7,336 nt of DNA, taken from NCBI GenBank assembly GCA_051960855.1, contig JBQCDV010000237.1, forward strand, positions 1-7,336. Reading direction: 5' to 3'. A program made the position numbers and the translations under genes. The DNA comes from JBQCDV01 sp051960855 (lineage in GTDB: Bacteria; Actinomycetota; Actinomycetes; JAJZTN01). A model generated the notes under the pieces. The model ran no database searches, had not been told where the DNA came from, and saw nothing but the letters and a program-made list of their open reading frames with translations. Shown one piece after another: positions 4,689-7,336 of this stretch (position 1 is its first letter; every line of letters starts with the position of its first letter).

Positions 4689-5063
4689 GTGCCCGCTGCC
4701 CTGCTGGTCGTGATCGGTGCCGCCGTGGGAGCGCCGCTGCGCTTCGTTGTCGACCGCACCGTCCGCTCGCGCACCTCGGCTGTCGTGCCCTGGGGGATCG
4801 TCGCGGTCAATGTCGTGGGTGCCGCGCTGCTGGGCCTGCTCACCGGGCTGGGCTCCCAGCAACGGCTGTCCTCGGCGTGGCTGCTCCTGCTCGGCACGGG
4901 CTTCTGCGGCTCTCTGACGACCTTCTCGACCTTCGCCTACGACGTGGTCGCGATTCTCGAACGCCGCCGCTTCGTCCCCGCCCTCGTGACCCTGGCCGTC
5001 CACCTCGTCGTGGCTCTGCCGGCGGCCGCCCTGGGCTGGCAGCTGTCCGGGGCTCCCTGGTGA
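4689..5063 (+). CDS. crcB2: Fluoride channel FluC/CrcB, second subunit, 124 aa
   Basis: Second FluC subunit, of standard length. Motifs: GAAVGAPLRF (10-19, Arg18), WGIVAVNVVGA (35-45, pore Asn41) and TGFCGSLTTFSTFAYD (70-85), which keeps both Phe-box residues (F79, F82). Four hydrophobic segments fit the family topology. The GTG at 4689 begins one base after the crcB1 stop, so the two are surely cotranscribed and probably translationally coupled. The two proteins differ in charge: crcB2 has a basic loop (ERRRF, 91-95) and VDRTVRSR after helix 1, whereas crcB1 has its own loop set. This is the pattern expected when two fixed, opposite-topology subunits form one dimer; that topology is inferred, not shown. 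Confidence 0.92.
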   Translation: MPAALLVVIGAAVGAPLRFVVDRTVRSRTSAVVPWGIVAVNVVGAALLGLLTGLGSQQRLSSAWLLLLGTGFCGSLTTFSTFAYDVVAILERRRFVPALVTLAVHLVVALPAAALGWQLSGAPW

Positions 5064-5067
5064 GCTC

Positions 5068-6261
5068 ATGACACCCAGCCCCAACCGGGTGTCGGCGTGG
5101 CGCTTCGTCATCGGCTTCGGCGTCGTGTCGATGCTGGCCGACGTCGTCTACGAGGGAGCGCGGTCGGTCGTCGGCCCCTACCTCGGCAGCCTCGGCGCCT
5201 CCGCCGCCGTCGTCGGAGTCGCGACCGGCGCGGGGGAGGCGGTGGCCTTCGTGCTCCGCATCGTCACGGGTCGTCTGGTCGACCGCACGGGGCGGCCGTG
5301 GGCCCTGACGATCCTGGGCTACCTCATCACCGTGGTGTCGGTGCCGCTGCTCGCCGTGACGGCGCACCTGCCCTCGGCAGTCGGGTTAGTTGTTAGCGAG
5401 CGCTTCGGTAAGGCGGTCCGCACGCCGGCGCGGGACACGATGCTGGCGCACGCCGGTTCGTCGATGGGACGGGGACGCGCGTTCGCCGTTCACGAAGCAC
5501 TCGACCAGACCGGCGCCTTCGCGGGACCGCTGCTGGTCACCGCCGCCCTCGCAGCCGGGTGGGGGTACCGCGGTGGCTTCGCCATCCTCGCCATCCCCGG
5601 GGTCCTCGCCGTCGTCGCGCTGCTGGTCCTCCGGACCGGAGCTCCTGACCCGTCCCGCTTCGACGAGGCCGCCGACCGCGAGCATGCGCTGCCGAATCGC
5701 CACCTGCCACCGCTGTTCTGGACCTATGCGGCCTTCACCGCCCTGCTGATGCTGGGCTTCCCGACGTTCGGCCTGCTCAGCTTCCACGCCGACCAGCGAC
5801 AGGTGCTGCCGACTGTGGCGGTGCCGGTCCTCTACGCCGTCGCGATGGCGGCGGCGGCCGTCGGCGGTGTGGTCTTCGGCCAGGTCTACGACCGGGTCGG
5901 GCTGCGGGGACTCGTGGTGGCGCCGCTGCTGGCGGCGGTCGTGCCGTGGCTGTCGTTCGCGTCCTCACCGCTGCCGGTGTGGCTGGGGGCCGCGGTCTGG
6001 GGGCTCGCCCTGGGCGTGCAGTCGTCGACGATGCGCGCAGCCGTCGCCGACCTCGTCCCCGCGGCGAGGCGCGGCTCCGCGTACGGCTGGTTCGCCACGT
6101 GCTACGGCCTGGCGTGGCTCGGTGGCGGCGCCCTGATCGGCTGGCTCTACGACTACCGAACGGCGTCCGCCGGTGTCGCGGTCGTCGTCATCGAGCTGCT
6201 CGCGGTGGGGTGGTTCGCCCTGCGGCTCCTGCCCGAGGTGCGCAGGTCGCCCCGCGGCTAG
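5068..6261 (+). CDS. Major facilitator superfamily transporter, substrate unknown, 397 aa
   Basis: Secondary transporter of the major facilitator superfamily with about 11-12 hydrophobic segments. The motif-A-type loop GRLVDRTGRPW (68-78) follows helix 2, and ERFGKAVRTPARD (111-123) lies in the loop region after helix 4. The latter is a signature of a widespread uncharacterised MFS group. A second-half motif-A equivalent, GQVYDRVGLRG, is near residues 271-281. The ATG at 5068 lies four bases after the crcB2 stop, placing it in the fluoride channel operon; the only ribosome-binding candidate is the weak GGTGAG. Substrate cannot be read from the sequence. Operon placement hints at anion or toxic-compound efflux, but that is inference. 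Codon 107 is TTA, the only in-frame TTA I found in the window, within a short run of codons poor in G/C at the third position (TTA GTT GTT). An alternative is a drug or sugar exporter. Confidence 0.88.
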   Translation: MTPSPNRVSAWRFVIGFGVVSMLADVVYEGARSVVGPYLGSLGASAAVVGVATGAGEAVAFVLRIVTGRLVDRTGRPWALTILGYLITVVSVPLLAVTAHLPSAVGLVVSERFGKAVRTPARDTMLAHAGSSMGRGRAFAVHEALDQTGAFAGPLLVTAALAAGWGYRGGFAILAIPGVLAVVALLVLRTGAPDPSRFDEAADREHALPNRHLPPLFWTYAAFTALLMLGFPTFGLLSFHADQRQVLPTVAVPVLYAVAMAAAAVGGVVFGQVYDRVGLRGLVVAPLLAAVVPWLSFASSPLPVWLGAAVWGLALGVQSSTMRAAVADLVPAARRGSAYGWFATCYGLAWLGGGALIGWLYDYRTASAGVAVVVIELLAVGWFALRLLPEVRRSPRG

Positions 6262-6264
6262 GGT
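6259..6264 (+). promoter_or_regulatory. Candidate -10 box for leaderless reductase mRNA
   Basis: TAGGGT (TAnnnT) is made partly from the stop codon of the transporter gene and is followed by exactly six bases and the ATG at 6271. Geometry is the same as upstream of crcB1. It would give the reductase its own leaderless transcript besides any readthrough from the operon. Confidence 0.5.
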
Positions 6265-6270
6265 CGCCTC

Positions 6271-7299
6271 ATGCCCTACGACGCCGACCCTTCGCGTTAC
6301 GACGACATGATCTACCGCCGCTGCGGCCGCAGTGGTCTCCAGCTGCCCGCGATCTCGCTGGGGCTGTGGCACAACTTCGGTGACGACACCCCCTTCGACC
6401 GGCAGCGGGCGATCCTGCGACGCGCCTTCGACCGCGGGGTGACGCACTTCGACCTGGCCAACAACTACGGGCCGCCCTACGGCTCGGCGGAGACCAACTT
6501 CGGACGGCACTTCGCCGATGACTTCCGCCCCTACCGCGACGAGCTTGTCATCTCGACCAAGGCGGGCTACGACATGTGGCCGGGCCCGTATGGCGAGTGG
6601 GGCTCGCGGAAGTACCTGCTCGCGAGCCTCGACCAGTCGCTGCGCCGGATGGGCCTGGACTACGTCGACATCTTCTACTCCCACCGCTTCGACCCCGAGA
6701 CGCCGCTCGAGGAGACGATGGGAGCGCTCGCGTCGGCGGTGCACCAGGGCAAGGCGCTCTACGCCGGCATCTCGTCGTACTCACCGGAGCGCACCGTCGA
6801 GGCAGCCGCCCTGCTGCGCGAGATGGGGGTCCCGCTGCTGATCTCGCAGCCGAGCTACTCGATGCTCAACCGGTGGATCGAGCACGGCCTGCTCGACGCG
6901 CTCGCGGAGGTCGGGGCCGGCTGCATCGCCTTCTCGCCACTGGCGCAGGGGATGCTCACCAGCAAGTACCTCAACGGGATTCCCGAGGGCTCACGGGCTG
7001 CGCAGGGCAAGAGCCTCGACCCTGCGCTGCTGACCGATGAGTCCTTGGCGCACGTGCGGGCGCTCAACGGGATGGCGGAGCAGCGGGGGCAGAGCCTCGC
7101 GCAGATGGCGCTGTCGTGGGCGCTGCGCGACTCGCGCGTGACATCGGTGCTCATCGGGGCCAGCAGCGTCCAGCAGCTCGACGACAGCCTCGGAGCGCTC
7201 GACAACCTCGACTTCAGCGAGGACGAGCTGCGGCAGATCGACGAGCACGCCGTCGACTCCGGCATCAACCTGTGGGCGCGGTCCTCGGAGGAGAGCTAG
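6271..7299 (+). CDS. gpr: Aldo/keto reductase, YghZ/Gpr type (L-glyceraldehyde 3-phosphate reductase), 342 aa
   Basis: NADPH-dependent aldo/keto reductase of the AKR14 type. E. coli YghZ (Gpr) reduces L-glyceraldehyde 3-phosphate and methylglyoxal. Similarity runs the whole length, e.g. LPAISLGLWHNFG (25-37), THFDLANNYGPP (58-69), ELVISTKAGYDMWPGPYG (91-108), RKYLLASLDQSLRRMGL (113-129) and the NADP-binding end VTSVLIGAS. The catalytic tetrad is present: D61, Y66, K97 and H138 (in DIFYSHR). Length matches the E. coli enzyme (346 aa). The ATG at 6271 is nine bases after the transporter stop, with no good ribosome binding site and a TAnnnT box six bases upstream. It probably detoxifies reactive aldehydes in the cytoplasm. 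The stop codon overlaps that of the convergent VOC-like gene. Confidence 0.94.
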   Translation: MPYDADPSRYDDMIYRRCGRSGLQLPAISLGLWHNFGDDTPFDRQRAILRRAFDRGVTHFDLANNYGPPYGSAETNFGRHFADDFRPYRDELVISTKAGYDMWPGPYGEWGSRKYLLASLDQSLRRMGLDYVDIFYSHRFDPETPLEETMGALASAVHQGKALYAGISSYSPERTVEAAALLREMGVPLLISQPSYSMLNRWIEHGLLDALAEVGAGCIAFSPLAQGMLTSKYLNGIPEGSRAAQGKSLDPALLTDESLAHVRALNGMAEQRGQSLAQMALSWALRDSRVTSVLIGASSVQQLDDSLGALDNLDFSEDELRQIDEHAVDSGINLWARSSEES

Positions 7300-7336
7300 A
7301 GGCAGAACTCGTTGCCCTCGGGGTCGGCCATGACGA
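7296..7336 (-). CDS. C-terminal end of a VOC/glyoxalase-like protein (rest outside window)
   Basis: Only the last 12 complete codons plus the stop are in the window. They read VMADPEGNEFCL on the minus strand. The DPEGNEFCL ending is typical of the last strand of vicinal-oxygen-chelate (glyoxalase/bleomycin resistance/dioxygenase) proteins in actinobacteria. The TAG stop (7298-7296) overlaps the reductase stop (7297-7299) in the palindrome CTAG, so the two genes converge with no intergenic space. Exact function cannot be told from this fragment. Confidence 0.7.
   Translation of the reverse strand, partial: VMADPEGNEFCL

Overview
The window is very GC-rich, gene-dense DNA with GTG starts, short or overlapping gene junctions and a WhiB regulator, so it comes from an actinobacterium. 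The convergent pair pdtaS/whiB1 is also found in mycobacteria (Rv3220c/Rv3219 in M. tuberculosis). The rest of the layout suggests a non-mycobacterial lineage such as Nocardioidaceae, but that placement is a guess. The content is chromosomal core plus stress functions. I see no mobile element, phage gene, CRISPR array, tRNA or rRNA.

Region 1 (1-1828) holds a PdtaS-type sensor histidine kinase, cut at its 5' end by the window edge. It converges on whiB1, which encodes a four-cysteine iron-sulfur WhiB protein. Region 2 (1829-2160) is a 332-base divergent intergenic region and the most structured DNA here. It contains an 8-bp-arm inverted repeat, a tandem 26-bp repeat with a hairpin in each unit, a near-consensus CRP-type site, a bulged 12-bp hairpin, and a good -10 for the rightward gene. 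Region 3 (2161-4019) holds a small four-helix membrane protein convergent with a stress-sigma operon on the minus strand. That operon is an RsbW-like anti-sigma gene followed by a SigB/SigF-type sigma gene with a 4-base GTGA overlap. The convergent pair ends in an 11-bp palindrome containing both stop codons. A GTTT-N17-GGGTGC motif upstream of the anti-sigma gene resembles the sigma's own promoter class.

Region 4 (4178-7299) is a rightward set: two tandem FluC/CrcB fluoride channel subunits one base apart, a major facilitator transporter four bases on, and a YghZ/Gpr-type aldo/keto reductase nine bases on. The first and last of these have a TAnnnT box exactly six bases before the start codon and no clear ribosome binding site, the arrangement of leaderless actinobacterial mRNAs. 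The window ends in the last codons of a VOC/glyoxalase-like gene on the minus strand, whose stop overlaps that of the reductase.

Functionally, the left half is signal sensing and stress transcription (two-component kinase, iron-sulfur regulator, stress sigma and its antagonist). The right half is small-molecule defence (fluoride export, a transporter of unknown substrate, aldehyde reduction). No wholly new system stands out. The points most worth following are the whiB1 upstream architecture, the asymmetric fluoride channel pair linked to a transporter, and the degenerate ATP site of the anti-sigma factor.
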